Counted from the stretch's first letter, positions 50,912 through 64,000 are shown. The stretch: 64,000 nucleotides of DNA from Auanema rhodensis (GCA_964057225.1 OZ059899.1:310001-374000), one strand, 5' to 3'. Numbers and translations are program-made. The notes: generated from the letters alone by a model not told the origin.

Positions 50912-52181
50912 TACATTTAATTAGCATAAATTAAAGTTCACGTAAATTTCAAAGTCATGGTTACCATGCACCAATATCAATAAAAATTTGTTTTTAGACT
51001 AATATGGACATGGGAAATTTAATTTTGAAAACCGCATCTCTTTATCTTTCACGTGAAGCGAGTTACATACCAAGTGCACATCACGTGTACATTTAATTAG
51101 CATAAATTAAAGTTCACGTAAATTTCAAAGTCATGGTTACCATGCACCAATATCAATAAAAATTTGTTTTTAGACTAATATGGACATGGGGAATCTAATA
51201 TTGAAAACCGCATCTCTTTATCTTTCACGTGAAGCGAGTTACATACCAAGTGCACATCACGTGTACATTTAATTAGCATAAATTAAAGTTCACGTAAATT
51301 TCAAAGTCATGGTTACCATGCACCAATATCAATAAAAATTTGTTTTTAGACTAATATGGACATGGGGAATCTAATTTTGAAAACCGCATCTCTTTATCTT
51401 TCACGTGAAGCGAGTTACATACCAAGTGCACATCACGTGTACATTTAATTAGCATAAATTAAAGTTCACGTAAATTTCAAAGTCATGGTTACCATGCACC
51501 AATATCAATAAAAATTTGTTTTTAGACTAATATGGACATGGGGAATCTAATTTTGAAAACCGCATCTCTTTATCTTTCACGTGAAGCGAGTTACATACCA
51601 AGTGCACATCACGTGTACATTTAATTAGCATAAATTAAAGTTCACGTAAATTTCAAAGTCATGGTTACCATGAACCAATATCAATAAAAATTTGTTTTTA
51701 GACTAATATGGACATGGGGAATCTAATTTTGAAAACCGCATCTCTTTATCTTTCACGTGAAGCGAGTTACATACCAAGTGCACATCACGTGTACATTTAA
51801 TTAGCATAAATTAAAGTTCACGTAAATTTCAAAGTCATGGTTACCATGCACCAATATCAATAAAAATTTGTTTTTAGACTAATATGGACATGGGAAATTT
51901 AATTTTGAAAACCGCATCTCTTTATCTTTCACGTGAAGCGAGTTACATACCAAGTGCACATCACGTGTACATTTAATTAGCATAAATTAAAGTTCACGTA
52001 AATTTCAAAGTCATGGTTACCATGCACCAATATCAATAAAAATTTGTTTTTAGACTAATATTGACATGGGGAATCTAATTTTGGAAACCGCATCTCTTTA
52101 TCTTTCACGTGAAGCGAGTTACATACCAAGTGCACATCATGTGTACATTTAATTAGCATAAATTAAAGTTCACGTAAATTT

Positions 52182-52357
52182 CAAAGTCATGGTTACCATG
52201 CACCAATATCAATAAAAATTTGTTTTTAGACTAATATGGACATGGGGAATCTAATTTTGAAAACCGCATCTCTTTATCTTTCACGTGAAGCGAGTTACAT
52301 ACCAAGTGCACATCACGTGTACATTTAATTAGCATAAATTAAAGTTCACGTAAATTT
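52182..52357 (+). repeat. representative 176-bp monomer, internal anatomy
   Basis: This is a consensus-like monomer. CATGGTTACCATG (52188-52200) is a 13-bp palindrome around one central base. An A/T-tract region (about 52211-52230) follows. TTCACGTGAA (52280-52289) is a perfect 10-bp palindrome. GTGCAC (52306-52311) and CACGTG (52314-52319) are 6-bp palindromes. A 37-bp dyad spans 52315-52351. The five CpG sites all lie in the second half: ACCGCA, two in CACGTGAAGCG, one in CACGTGT and one in CACGTAA. No ORF is carried. Confidence 0.9.
52315..52351 (+). other. 37-bp imperfect dyad in each monomer (example)
   Basis: The ends are ACGTG (52315-52319) and CACGT (52347-52351). The core pairs TTTAATT (52324-52330) with AATTAAA (52337-52343) around a 6-nt loop AGCATA. 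It recurs in nearly every monomer, so several hundred copies exist here. The 11-bp-deletion monomers lose the left outer arm and the TTCATTAGC/CACTTAA subfamily weakens both stems. Dyads capable of hairpin or cruciform formation are common in centromeric satellites lacking a CENP-B site; the function here is inferred. Confidence 0.7.
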
Positions 52358-55300
52358 CAAAGTCATGGTTACCATGCACCAATATCAATAAAAATTTGTT
52401 TTTAGACTAATATGGACATGGGGAATCTAATTTTGAAAACCGCATCTCTTTATCTTTCACGTGAAGCGAGTTACATACCAAGTGCACATCACGTGTACAT
52501 TTAATTAGCATAAATTAAAGTTCACGTAAATTTCAAAGTCATGGTTACCATTAACCAATATCAATAAAAATTTGTTTTTAGACTAATATGGACATGGGGA
52601 ATCTAATTTTGAAAACCGCATCTCTTTATCTTTCACGTGAAGCGAGTTACATACCAAGTGCACATCACGTGTACATTTAATTAGCATAAATTAAAGTTCA
52701 CGTAAATTTCAAAGTCATGGTTACCATGCACCAATATCAATAAAAATTTGTTTTTAGACTAATATGGACATGGGAAATTTAATTTTGAAAACCGCATCTC
52801 TTTATCTTTCACGTGAAGCGAGTTACATACCAAGTGCACATCACGTGTACATTTAATTAGCATAAATTAAAGTTCACGTAAATTTCAAAGTCATGGTTAC
52901 CATGCACCAATATCAATAAAAATTTGTTTTTAGACTAATATGGACATGGGGAATCTAATATTGAAAACCGCATCTCTTTATCTTTCACGTGAAGCGAGTT
53001 ACATACCAAGTGCACATCACGTGTACATTTAATTAGCATAAATTAAAGTTCACGTAAATTTCAAAGTCATGGTTACCATGCACCAATATCAATAAAAATT
53101 TGTTTTTAGACTAATATGGACATGGGGAATCTAATTTTGAAAACCGCATCTCTTTATCTTTCACGTGAAGCGAGTTACATACCAAGTGCACATCACGTGT
53201 ACATTTAATTAGCATAAATTAAAGTTCACGTAAATTTCAAAGTCATGGTTACCATGCACCAATATCAATAAAAATTTGTTTTTAGACTAATATGGACATG
53301 GGGAATCTAATTTTGAAAACCGCATCTCTTTATCTTTCACGTGAAGCGAGTTACATACCAAGTGCACATCACGTGTACATTTAATTAGCATAAATTAAAG
53401 TTCACGTAAATTTGAAAGTCATGGTTACCATGCACCAATATCAATAAAAATTTGTTTTTAGACTAATATGGACATGGGGAATCTAATTTTGAAAACCGCA
53501 TCTCTTTATCTTTCACGTGAAGCGAGTTACATACCAAGTGCACATCACGTGTACATTTAATTAGCATAAATTAAAGTTCACGTAAATTTCAAAGTCATGG
53601 TTACCATGCACCAATATCAATAAAAATTTGTTTTTAGACTAATATGGACATGGGAAATTTAATTTTGAAAACCGCATCTCTTTATCTTTCACGTGAAGCG
53701 AGTTACATACCAAGTGCACATCACGTGTACATTTAATTAGCATAAATTAAAGTTCACGTAAATTTCAAAGTCATGGTTACCATGCACCAATATCAATAAA
53801 AATTTGTTTTTAGACTAATATGGACATGGGGAATCTAATTTTGAAAACCGCATCTCTTTATCTTTCACGTGAAGCGAGTTACATACCAAGTGCACATCAC
53901 GTGTACATTTAATTAGCATAAATTAAAGTTCACGTAAATTTGAAAGTCATGGTTACCATGCACCAATATCAATAAAAATTTGTTTTTAGACTAATATGGA
54001 CATGGGGAATCTAATTTTGAAAACCGCATCTCTTTATCTTTCACGTGAAGCGAGTTACATACCAAGTGCACATCACGTGTACATTTAATTAGCATAAATT
54101 AAAGTTCACGTAAATTTGAAAGTCATGGTTACCATGCACCAATATCAATAAAAATTTGTTTTTAGACTAATATGGACATGGGGAATCTAATTTTGAAAAC
54201 CGCATCTCTTTATCTTTCACGTGAAGCGAGTTACATACCAAGTGCACATCACGTGTACATTTAATTAGCATAAATTAAAGTTCACGTAAATTTCAAAGTC
54301 ATGGTTACCATGAACCAATATCAATAAAAATTTGTTTTTAGACTAATATGGACATGGGGAATCTAATTTTGAAAACCGCATCTCTTTATCTTTCACGTGA
54401 AGCGAGTTACATACCAAGTGCACATCACGTGTACATTTAATTAGCATAAATTAAAGTTCACGTAAATTTCAAAGTCATGGTTACCATGCACCAATATCAA
54501 TAAAAATTTGTTTTTAGACTAATATGGACATGGGAAATTTAATTTTGAAAACCGCATCTCTTTATCTTTCACGTGAAGCGAGTTACATACCAAGTGCACA
54601 TCACGTGTACATTTAATTAGCATAAATTAAAGTTCACGTAAATTTCAAAGTCATGGTTACCATGCACCAATATCAATAAAAATTTGTTTTTAGACTAATA
54701 TGGACATGGGGAATCTAATTTTGAAAACCGCATCTCTTTATCTTTCACGTGAAGCGAGTTACATACCAAGTGCACATCACGTGTACATTTAATTAGCATA
54801 AATTAAAGTTCACGTAAATTTGAAAGTCATGGTTACCATGCACCAATATCAATAAAAATTTGTTTTTAGACTAATATGGACATGGGGAATCTAATTTTGA
54901 AAACCGCATCTCTTTATCTTTCACGTGAAGCGAGTTACATACCAAGTGCACATCACGTGTACATTTAATTAGCATAAATTAAAGTTCACGTAAATTTCAA
55001 AGTCATGGTTACCATGAACCAATATCAATAAAAATTTGTTTTTAGACTAATATGGACATGGGGAATCTAATTTTGAAAACCGCATCTCTTTATCTTTCAC
55101 GTGAAGCGAGTTACATACCAAGTGCACATCACGTGTACATTTAATTAGCATAAATTAAAGTTCACGTAAATTTCAAAGTCATGGTTACCATGCACCAATA
55201 TCAATAAAAATTTGTTTTTAGACTAATATGGACATGGGAAATTTAATTTTGAAAACCGCATCTCTTTATCTTTCACGTGAAGCGAGTTACATACCAAGTG

Positions 55301-55549
55301 CACATCACGTGTACATTTAATTAGCATAAATTAAAGTTCACGTAAATTTCAAAGTCATGGTTACCATGCACCAATATCAATAAAAATTTGTTTTTAGACT
55401 AATATGGACATGGGGAATCTAATTTTGAAAACCGCATCTCTTTATCTTTCACGTGAAGCGAGTTACATACCAAGTGCACATCACGTGTACATTTAATTAG
55501 CATAAATTAAAGTTCACGTAAATTTCAAAGTCATGGTTACCATGCACCA

Positions 55550-58500
55550 ATATCAATAAAAATTTGTTTTTAGACTAATATGGACATGGGGAATCTAATT
55601 TTGAAAACCGCATCTCTTTATCTTTCACGTGAAGCGAGTTACATACCAAGTGCACATCACGTGTACATTTAATTAGCATAAATTAAAGTTCACGTAAATT
55701 TCAAAGTCATGGTTACCATGCACCAATATCAATAAAAATTTGTTTTTAGACTAATATTGACATGGGGAATCTAATTTTGGAAACCGCATCTCTTTATCTT
55801 TCACGTGAAGCGAGTTACATACCAAGTGCACATCACGTGTACATTTAATTAGCATAAATTGAAGTTCACGTAAATTTCAAAGTCATGGTTACCATGAACC
55901 AATATCAATAAAAATTTGTTTTTAGACTAATATGGACATGGGGAATCTAATTTTGAAAACCGCATCTCTTTATCTTTCACGTGAAGCGAGTTACATACCA
56001 AGTGCACATCATGTGTACATTTAATTAGCATAAATTAAAGTTCACGTAAATTTCAAAGTCATGGTTACCATGCACCAATATCAATAAAAATTTGTTTTTA
56101 GACTAATATGGACATGGGGAATCTAATTTTGAAAACCGCATCTCTTTATCTTTCACGTGAAGCGAGTTACATACCAAGTGCACATCACGTGTACATTTAA
56201 TTAGCATAAATTAAAGTTCACGTAAATTTCAAAGTCATGGTTACCATGAACCAATATCAATAAAAATTTGTTTTTAGACTAATATGGACATGAGGAATCT
56301 AATTTTGAAAACCGCATCTCTTCATCTTTCACGTGAAGCGAGTTACATACCAAGTGCACATCACGTGTACATTTAATTAGCATAAATTAAAGTTCACGTA
56401 AATTTCAAAGTCATGGTTACCATGAACCAATATCAATAAAAATTTATTTTTAGACTAATATGGACATGGGGAATCTAATTTTGAAAACCGCATCTCTTTA
56501 TCTTTCACGTGAAGCGAGTTACATACCAAGTGCACATCACGTGTACATTTAATTAGCATAAATTAAAGTTCACGTAAATTTCAAAGTCATGGTTACCATG
56601 CACAAATATCAATAAAATTTTGTTTTTAGACTAATATGGACATGGGGAATCTAATTTTGAAAACCGCATCTCTTTATCTTTCACGTGAAGCGAGTTACAT
56701 ACCAAGTGCACATCACGTGTACATTTAATTAGCATAAATTAAAGTTCACGTAAATTTCAAAGTCATGGTTACCATGCACCAATATCAATAAAAATTTGTT
56801 TTTTGACTAATATGGACATGGGGAATCTAATTTTGAAAACCGCATCTCTTTATCTTTCACGTGAAGCGAGTTACATACCAAGTGCACATCACGTGTACAT
56901 TTAATTAGCATAAATTAAAGTTCACGTAAATTTCAAAGTCATGGTTACCATGAACCAATATCAATAAAAATTTGTTTTTAGACTAATATGGACATGGGGA
57001 ATCTAATTTTGAAAACCGCATCTCTTTATCTTTCACGTGAAGCGAGTTACATACCAAGTGCACATCACGTGTACATTTAATTAGCATAAATTAAAGTTCA
57101 CGTAAATTTCAAAGTCATGGTTACCATGCACCAATATCAATAAAAATTTGTTTTTAGACTAATATGGACATGGGGAATCTAATTTTGGAAACCGCATCTC
57201 TTTATCTTTCACGTGAAGCGAGTTACATACCAAGTGCACATCACGTGTACATTTAATTAGCATAAATTGAAGTTCACGTAAATTTCAAAGTCATGGTTAC
57301 CATGAACCAATATCAATAAAAATTTGTTTTTAGACTAATATGGACATGGGGTATCTAATTTTGAAAACCGCATCTCTTTATCTTTCACGTGAAGCGAGTT
57401 ACATACCAAGTGCACATCACGTGTACATTTAATTAGCATAAATTAAAGTTCACGTAAATTTCAAAGTCATGGTTACCATGAACCAATATCAATAAAAATT
57501 TGTTTTTAGACTAATATGGACATGGGGAATCTAATTTTGAAAACCGCATCTCTTTATCTTTTACGTGAAGCGAGTTACATACCAAGGGCACATCACGTGT
57601 ACATTTAATTAGCATAAATTAAAGTTCACGTAAATTTCAAAGTCATGGTTACCATGCACCAATATCAATAAAAATTTGTTTTTAGACTAATATGGACATG
57701 GGGAATCTAATTTTGAGAACCGCATCTTTTTATCTTTCACGTGAAGCGAGTTACATACCAAGTGCACATCACGTGTACATTTAATTAGCATAAATTAAAG
57801 TTCACGTAAATTTCAAAGTCATGGTTACCATGCACCAATATCAATAAAAATTTGTTTTTAGACTAATATGGACATGGGGAATCTAATTTTGAAAACCGCA
57901 TCTCTTTATCTTTCACGTGAAGCGAGTTACATACCAAGGGCACATCACGTGTACATTTAATTAGCATAAATTAAAGTTCACGTAAATTTCAAAGTCATGG
58001 TTACCATGCACCAATATCAATAAAAATTTGTTTTTAGACTAATATGGACATGGGGAATCTAATTTTGAAAACCGCATCTCTTTATCTTTCACGTGAAGCG
58101 AGTTACATACCAAGTGCACATCACGTGTACATTTAATTAGCATAAATTGAAGTTCACGTAAATTTCAAAGTCATGGTTACCATGAACCAATATCAATAAA
58201 AATTTGTTTTTAGACTAATATGGACATGGGGTATCTAATTTTGAAAACCGCATCTCTTTATCTTTCACGTGAAGCGAGTTACATACCAAGTGCACATCAC
58301 GTGTACATTTAATTAGCATAAATTAAAGTTCACGTAAATTTCAAAGTCATGGTTACCATGAACCAATATCAATAAAAATTTTTTTTTAGACTAATATGGA
58401 CATGGGGAATCTAATTTTGAAAACCGCATCTCTTTATCTTTCACGTGAAGCGAGTTACATACCAAGTGCACATCACGTGTACATTTAATTAGCATAAATT

Positions 58501-61500
58501 AAAGTTCACGTAAATTTCAAAGTCATGGTTACCATGCACAAATATCAATAAAAATTTGTTTTTAGACTAATATGGACATGGGGAATCTAATTTTGAAAAC
58601 CGCATCTCTTTATCTTTCACGTGAAGCGAGTTACATACCAAGTGCACATCACGTGTACATTTAATTAGCATAAATTGAAGTTCACGTAAATTTCAAAGTC
58701 ATGGTTACCATGAACCAATATCAATAAAAATTTGTTTTTAGACTAATATGGACATGGGGAATCTAATTTTGAAAACCGCATCTCTTTATCTTTCACGTGA
58801 AGCGAGTTACATACCAAGGGCACATCACGTGTACATTTAATTAGCATAAATTAAAGTTCACGTAAATTTCAAAGTCATGGTTACCATGCACCAATATCAA
58901 TAAAAATTTGTTTTTAGACTAATATGGACATGGGGAATCTAATTTTGAAAACCGCATCTCTTTATCTTTCACGTGAAGCGAGTTACATACCAAGGGCACA
59001 TCACGTGTACATTTAATTAGCATAAATTAAAGTTCACGTAAATTTCAAAGTCATGGTTACCATGCACCAATATCAATAAAAATTTGTTTTTAGACTAATA
59101 TGGACATGGGGAATCTAATTTTGAAAACCGCATCTCTTTATCTTTCACGTGAAGCGAGTTACATACCAAGGGCACATCACGTGTACATTTAATTAGCATA
59201 AATTAAAGTTCACGTAAATTTCAAAGTCATGGTTACCATGCACCAATATCAATAAAAATTTGTTTTTAGACTAATATGGACATGGGGAATCTAATTTTGG
59301 AAACCGAATCTCTTTATCTTTCACGTGAAGCGAGTTACATACCAAGTGCACATCACGTGTACATTTAATTAGCATAAATTAAAGTTCACGTAAATTTCAA
59401 AGTCATGGTTACCATGCACCAATATCAATAAAAATTTGTTTTTAGACTAATATGGACATGGGGAATCTAATTTTGAAAACCGCATCTCTTTATCTTTCAC
59501 GTGAAGCGAGTTACATACCAAGGGCACATCACGTGTACATTTAATTAGCATAAATTAAAGTTCACGTAAATTTCAAAGTCATGGTTACCATGCACCAATA
59601 TCAATAAAAATTTGTTTTTAGACTAATATGGACATGGGGAATCTAATTTTGAAAACCGCATCTCTTTATCTTTCACGTGAAGCGAGTTACATACCAAGTG
59701 CACATCACGTGTACATTTAATTAGCATAAATTAAAGTTCACGTAAATTTCAAAGTCATGGTTACCATGAACCAATATCAATAAAAATTTGTTTTTAGACT
59801 AATATGGACATGGGGAATCTAATTTTGAAAACCGCATCTCTTTATCTTTCATGTGAAGCGAGTTACATACCAAGTGCACATCACGTGTACATTTAATTAG
59901 CATAAATTAAAGTTCACGTAAATTTCAAAGTCATGGTTACCATGCACAAATATCAATAAAAATTTGTTTTTAGACTAATATGGACATGGGGAATCTAATT
60001 TTGAAAACCGCATCTCTTTATCTTTCACGTGAAGCGAGTTACATACCAAGTGCACATCACGTGTACATTTAATTAGCATAAATTAAAGTTCACGTAAATT
60101 TCAAAGTCATGGTTACCATGCACCAATATCAATAAAAATTTGTTTTTAGACTAATATTGACATGGGGAATCTAATTTTGGAAACCGCATCTCTTTATCTT
60201 TCACGTGAAGCGAGTTACATACCAAGTGCACATCACGTGTACATTTAATTAGCATAAATTGAAGTTCACGTAAATTTCAAAGTCATGGTTACCATGAACC
60301 AATATCAATAAAAATTTGTTTTTAGACTAATATGGACATGGGGAATCTAATTTTGAAAACCGCATCTCTTTATCTTTCACGTGAAGCGAGTTACATACCA
60401 AGTGCACATCATGTGTACATTTAATTAGCATAAATTAAAGTTCACGTAAATTTCAAAGTCATGGTTACCATGCACCAATATCAATAAAAATTTGTTTTTA
60501 GACTAATATGGACATGGGGAATCTAATTTTGAAAACCGCATCTCTTTATCTTTCACGTGAAGCGAGTTACATACCAAGTGCACATCACGTGTACATTTAA
60601 TTAGCATAAATTAAAGTTCACGTAAATTTCAAAGTCATGGTTACCATGAACCAATATCAATAAAAATTTGTTTTTAGACTAATATGGACATGAGGAATCT
60701 AATTTTGAAAACCGCATCTCTTCATCTTTCACGTGAAGCGAGTTACATACCAAGTGCACATCACGTGTACATTTAATTAGCATAAATTAAAGTTCACGTA
60801 AATTTCAAAGTCATGGTTACCATGAACCAATATCAATAAAAATTTATTTTTAGACTAATATGGACATGGGGAATCTAATTTTGAAAACCGCATCTCTTTA
60901 TCTTTCACGTGAAGCGAGTTACATACCAAGTGCACATCACGTGTACATTTAATTAGCATAAATTAAAGTTCACGTAAATTTCAAAGTCATGGTTACCATG
61001 CACAAATATCAATAAAATTTTGTTTTTAGACTAATATGGACATGGGGAATCTAATTTTGAAAACCGCATCTCTTTATCTTTCACGTGAAGCGAGTTACAT
61101 ACCAAGTGCACATCACGTGTACATTTAATTAGCATAAATTAAAGTTCACGTAAATTTCAAAGTCATGGTTACCATGCACCAATATCAATAAAAATTTGTT
61201 TTTTGACTAATATGGACATGGGGAATCTAATTTTGAAAACCGCATCTCTTTATCTTTCACGTGAAGCGAGTTACATACCAAGTGCACATCACGTGTACAT
61301 TTAATTAGCATAAATTAAAGTTCACGTAAATTTCAAAGTCATGGTTACCATGAACCAATATCAATAAAAATTTGTTTTTAGACTAATATGGACATGGGGA
61401 ATCTAATTTTGAAAACCGCATCTCTTTATCTTTCACGTGAAGCGAGTTACATACCAAGTGCACATCACGTGTACATTTAATTAGCATAAATTAAAGTTCA

Positions 61501-63570
61501 CGTAAATTTCAAAGTCATGGTTACCATGCACCAATATCAATAAAAATTTGTTTTTAGACTAATATGGACATGGGGAATCTAATTTTGGAAACCGCATCTC
61601 TTTATCTTTCACGTGAAGCGAGTTACATACCAAGTGCACATCACGTGTACATTTAATTAGCATAAATTGAAGTTCACGTAAATTTCAAAGTCATGGTTAC
61701 CATGAACCAATATCAATAAAAATTTGTTTTTAGACTAATATGGACATGGGGTATCTAATTTTGAAAACCGCATCTCTTTATCTTTCACGTGAAGCGAGTT
61801 ACATACCAAGTGCACATCACGTGTACATTTAATTAGCATAAATTAAAGTTCACGTAAATTTCAAAGTCATGGTTACCATGAACCAATATCAATAAAAATT
61901 TGTTTTTAGACTAATATGGACATGGGGAATCTAATTTTGAAAACCGCATCTCTTTATCTTTTACGTGAAGCGAGTTACATACCAAGGGCACATCACGTGT
62001 ACATTTAATTAGCATAAATTAAAGTTCACGTAAATTTCAAAGTCATGGTTACCATGCACCAATATCAATAAAAATTTGTTTTTAGACTAATATGGACATG
62101 GGGAATCTAATTTTGAGAACCGCATCTTTTTATCTTTCACGTGAAGCGAGTTACATACCAAGTGCACATCACGTGTACATTTAATTAGCATAAATTAAAG
62201 TTCACGTAAATTTCAAAGTCATGGTTACCATGCACCAATATCAATAAAAATTTGTTTTTAGACTAATATGGACATGGGGAATCTAATTTTGAAAACCGCA
62301 TCTCTTTATCTTTCACGTGAAGCGAGTTACATACCAAGGGCACATCACGTGTACATTTAATTAGCATAAATTAAAGTTCACGTAAATTTCAAAGTCATGG
62401 TTACCATGCACCAATATCAATAAAAATTTGTTTTTAGACTAATATGGACATGGGGAATCTAATTTTGAAAACCGCATCTCTTTATCTTTCACGTGAAGCG
62501 AGTTACATACCAAGTGCACATCACGTGTACATTTAATTAGCATAAATTGAAGTTCACGTAAATTTCAAAGTCATGGTTACCATGAACCAATATCAATAAA
62601 AATTTGTTTTTAGACTAATATGGACATGGGGTATCTAATTTTGAAAACCGCATCTCTTTATCTTTCACGTGAAGCGAGTTACATACCAAGTGCACATCAC
62701 GTGTACATTTAATTAGCATAAATTAAAGTTCACGTAAATTTCAAAGTCATGGTTACCATGAACCAATATCAATAAAAATTTTTTTTTAGACTAATATGGA
62801 CATGGGGAATCTAATTTTGAAAACCGCATCTCTTTATCTTTCACGTGAAGCGAGTTACATACCAAGTGCACATCACGTGTACATTTAATTAGCATAAATT
62901 AAAGTTCACGTAAATTTCAAAGTCATGGTTACCATGCACAAATATCAATAAAAATTTGTTTTTAGACTAATATGGACATGGGGAATCTAATTTTGAAAAC
63001 CGCATCTCTTTATCTTTCACGTGAAGCGAGTTACATACCAAGTGCACATCACGTGTACATTTAATTAGCATAAATTGAAGTTCACGTAAATTTCAAAGTC
63101 ATGGTTACCATGAACCAATATCAATAAAAATTTGTTTTTAGACTAATATGGACATGGGGAATCTAATTTTGAAAACCGCATCTCTTTATCTTTCACGTGA
63201 AGCGAGTTACATACCAAGGGCACATCACGTGTACATTTAATTAGCATAAATTAAAGTTCACGTAAATTTCAAAGTCATGGTTACCATGCACCAATATCAA
63301 TAAAAATTTGTTTTTAGACTAATATGGACATGGGGAATCTAATTTTGAAAACCGCATCTCTTTATCTTTCACGTGAAGCGAGTTACATACCAAGGGCACA
63401 TCACGTGTACATTTAATTAGCATAAATTAAAGTTCACGTAAATTTCAAAGTCATGGTTACCATGCACCAATATCAATAAAAATTTGTTTTTAGACTAATA
63501 TGGACATGGGGAATCTAATTTTGAAAACCGCATCTCTTTATCTTTCACGTGAAGCGAGTTACATACCAAG
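55550..63570 (+). repeat. tandem pair of 25-monomer (4400-bp) higher-order repeats
   Basis: Copy 1 (55550-59170) and copy 2 (59950-63570) match at a fixed 4400-bp offset. Shared markers include CTAATATTGAC (55751/60151), CATCTTTTTATC (57723/62123), the T-run AAAAATTTTTTTTTAG (58376/62776), the AAAATTTTG form at about 56614/61014 and GTTTTTTGAC at about 56799/61199. No mismatch was noticed in the compared lines inside this range. They disagree at 55548/59948 (GCACCAA versus GCACAAA) and 59171/63571 (GGCAC versus TGCAC), which set the ends. Confidence 0.9.
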
Positions 63571-64000
63571 TGCACATCACGTGTACATTTAATTAGCATA
63601 AATTAAAGTTCACGTAAATTTCAAAGTCATGGTTACCATGCACCAATATCAATAAAAATTTGTTTTTAGACTAATATGGACATGGGGAATCTAATTTTGA
63701 AAACCGCATCTCTTTATCTTTCACGTGAAGCGAGTTACATACCAAGGGCACATCACGTGTACATTTAATTAGCATAAATTAAAGTTCACGTAAATTTCAA
63801 AGTCATGGTTACCATGCACCAATATCAATAAAAATTTGTTTTTAGACTAATATGGACATGGGGAATCTAATTTTGAAAACCGCATCTCTTTATCTTTCAC
63901 GTGAAGCGAGTTACATACCAAGGGCACATCACGTGTACATTTAATTAGCATAAATTAAAGTTCACGTAAATTTCAAAGTCATGGTTACCATGCACCAATA

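Larger units (their letters stand above)
51011..55245 (+). repeat. five-monomer (880-bp) higher-order repeat
   Basis: TGGGAAATTT marks one monomer per unit at 51011, 51891, 52771, 53651, 54531 and 55235. Spacings are 880, 880, 880, 880 and 704 bp, so four units of five monomers are followed by one of four. Secondary markers are less regular: TCTAATATTG at 51194 and 52954 (1760 apart), and AAATTTGAAAG near 53409, 53937, 54113 and 54817. Confidence 0.88.
50907..64000 (+). repeat. 176-bp satellite, right array (74 monomers + partial)
   Basis: From CAAAG at 50950 to CAAAG at 63974 is exactly 74 x 176 bp, with no net indel. Orientation and phase are the same as left of the LINE. The left part (to about 55.7 kb) is marked by GGGAAATTTAATT and by AAATTTGAAAG in some monomers. 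The right part is marked by CAAGGGCACATC, GGGGTATC and GCACAAATATC. No gene or other mobile element is seen. The array runs off the right edge of the window. Confidence 0.98.

Overview
This is eukaryotic, almost certainly animal, repetitive DNA. About 59 of the 64 kb is one AT-rich tandem satellite with a 176-bp monomer, roughly 337 copies. It is interrupted once by a full-length-looking non-LTR retrotransposon (LINE). No host gene, tRNA, rRNA or CRISPR array is visible. The LINE has two ORFs: a coiled-coil ORF1, and an ORF2 with APE endonuclease plus reverse transcriptase. The long satellite suggests a centromeric or other heterochromatic block. I cannot name the species; the LINE type and AT-rich codon use fit an invertebrate, which is inference.

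Layout. 1-1925: 11 satellite monomers in minus orientation. 1925/1926: abrupt orientation switch. 1926-46206: 251 complete monomers plus a 138-bp partial one, all in plus orientation. 46207-50906: the LINE, plus strand, inserted inside one monomer with a 5-bp ACGTG target duplication. 50907-64000: the rest of the split monomer, 74 complete monomers and a partial one, still in phase with the left side. The main left array is 33 bp short of 251 x 176. The indels I found account for this exactly: three 11-bp deletions, two 1-bp insertions and two 1-bp deletions.

The array is a patchwork of local higher-order repeats, recognised from diagnostic single-base variants that recur at exact multiples of 176 bp. 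These are a 12-mer (2112 bp) near 7.65-11.87 kb, a 24-mer (4224 bp) at 13.56-22.0 kb, a duplicated block of about 7 monomers at 25.5 and 29.6 kb, 9- and 10-mers at 31-36 kb, a 5-mer (880 bp) at 51.0-55.2 kb and a 25-mer (4400 bp) at 55.5-63.6 kb. The minus-oriented left end is an inverted copy of part of the right array (4344 to about 5830).

The LINE carries five 18-bp GC-rich tandem repeats at its 5' end and a G-poor, T-rich leader. ORF1 (351 aa) overlaps by 41 bp an ORF2 frame of 957 codons. ORF2 has no AUG until after the endonuclease catalytic residues, so it must start by an unusual mechanism or has lost its start codon. The 3' UTR holds a predicted branched hairpin and ends in two copies of an 8-bp repeat rather than a poly(A) tail. 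Both ORFs are undisrupted, so the insertion is young relative to the array.
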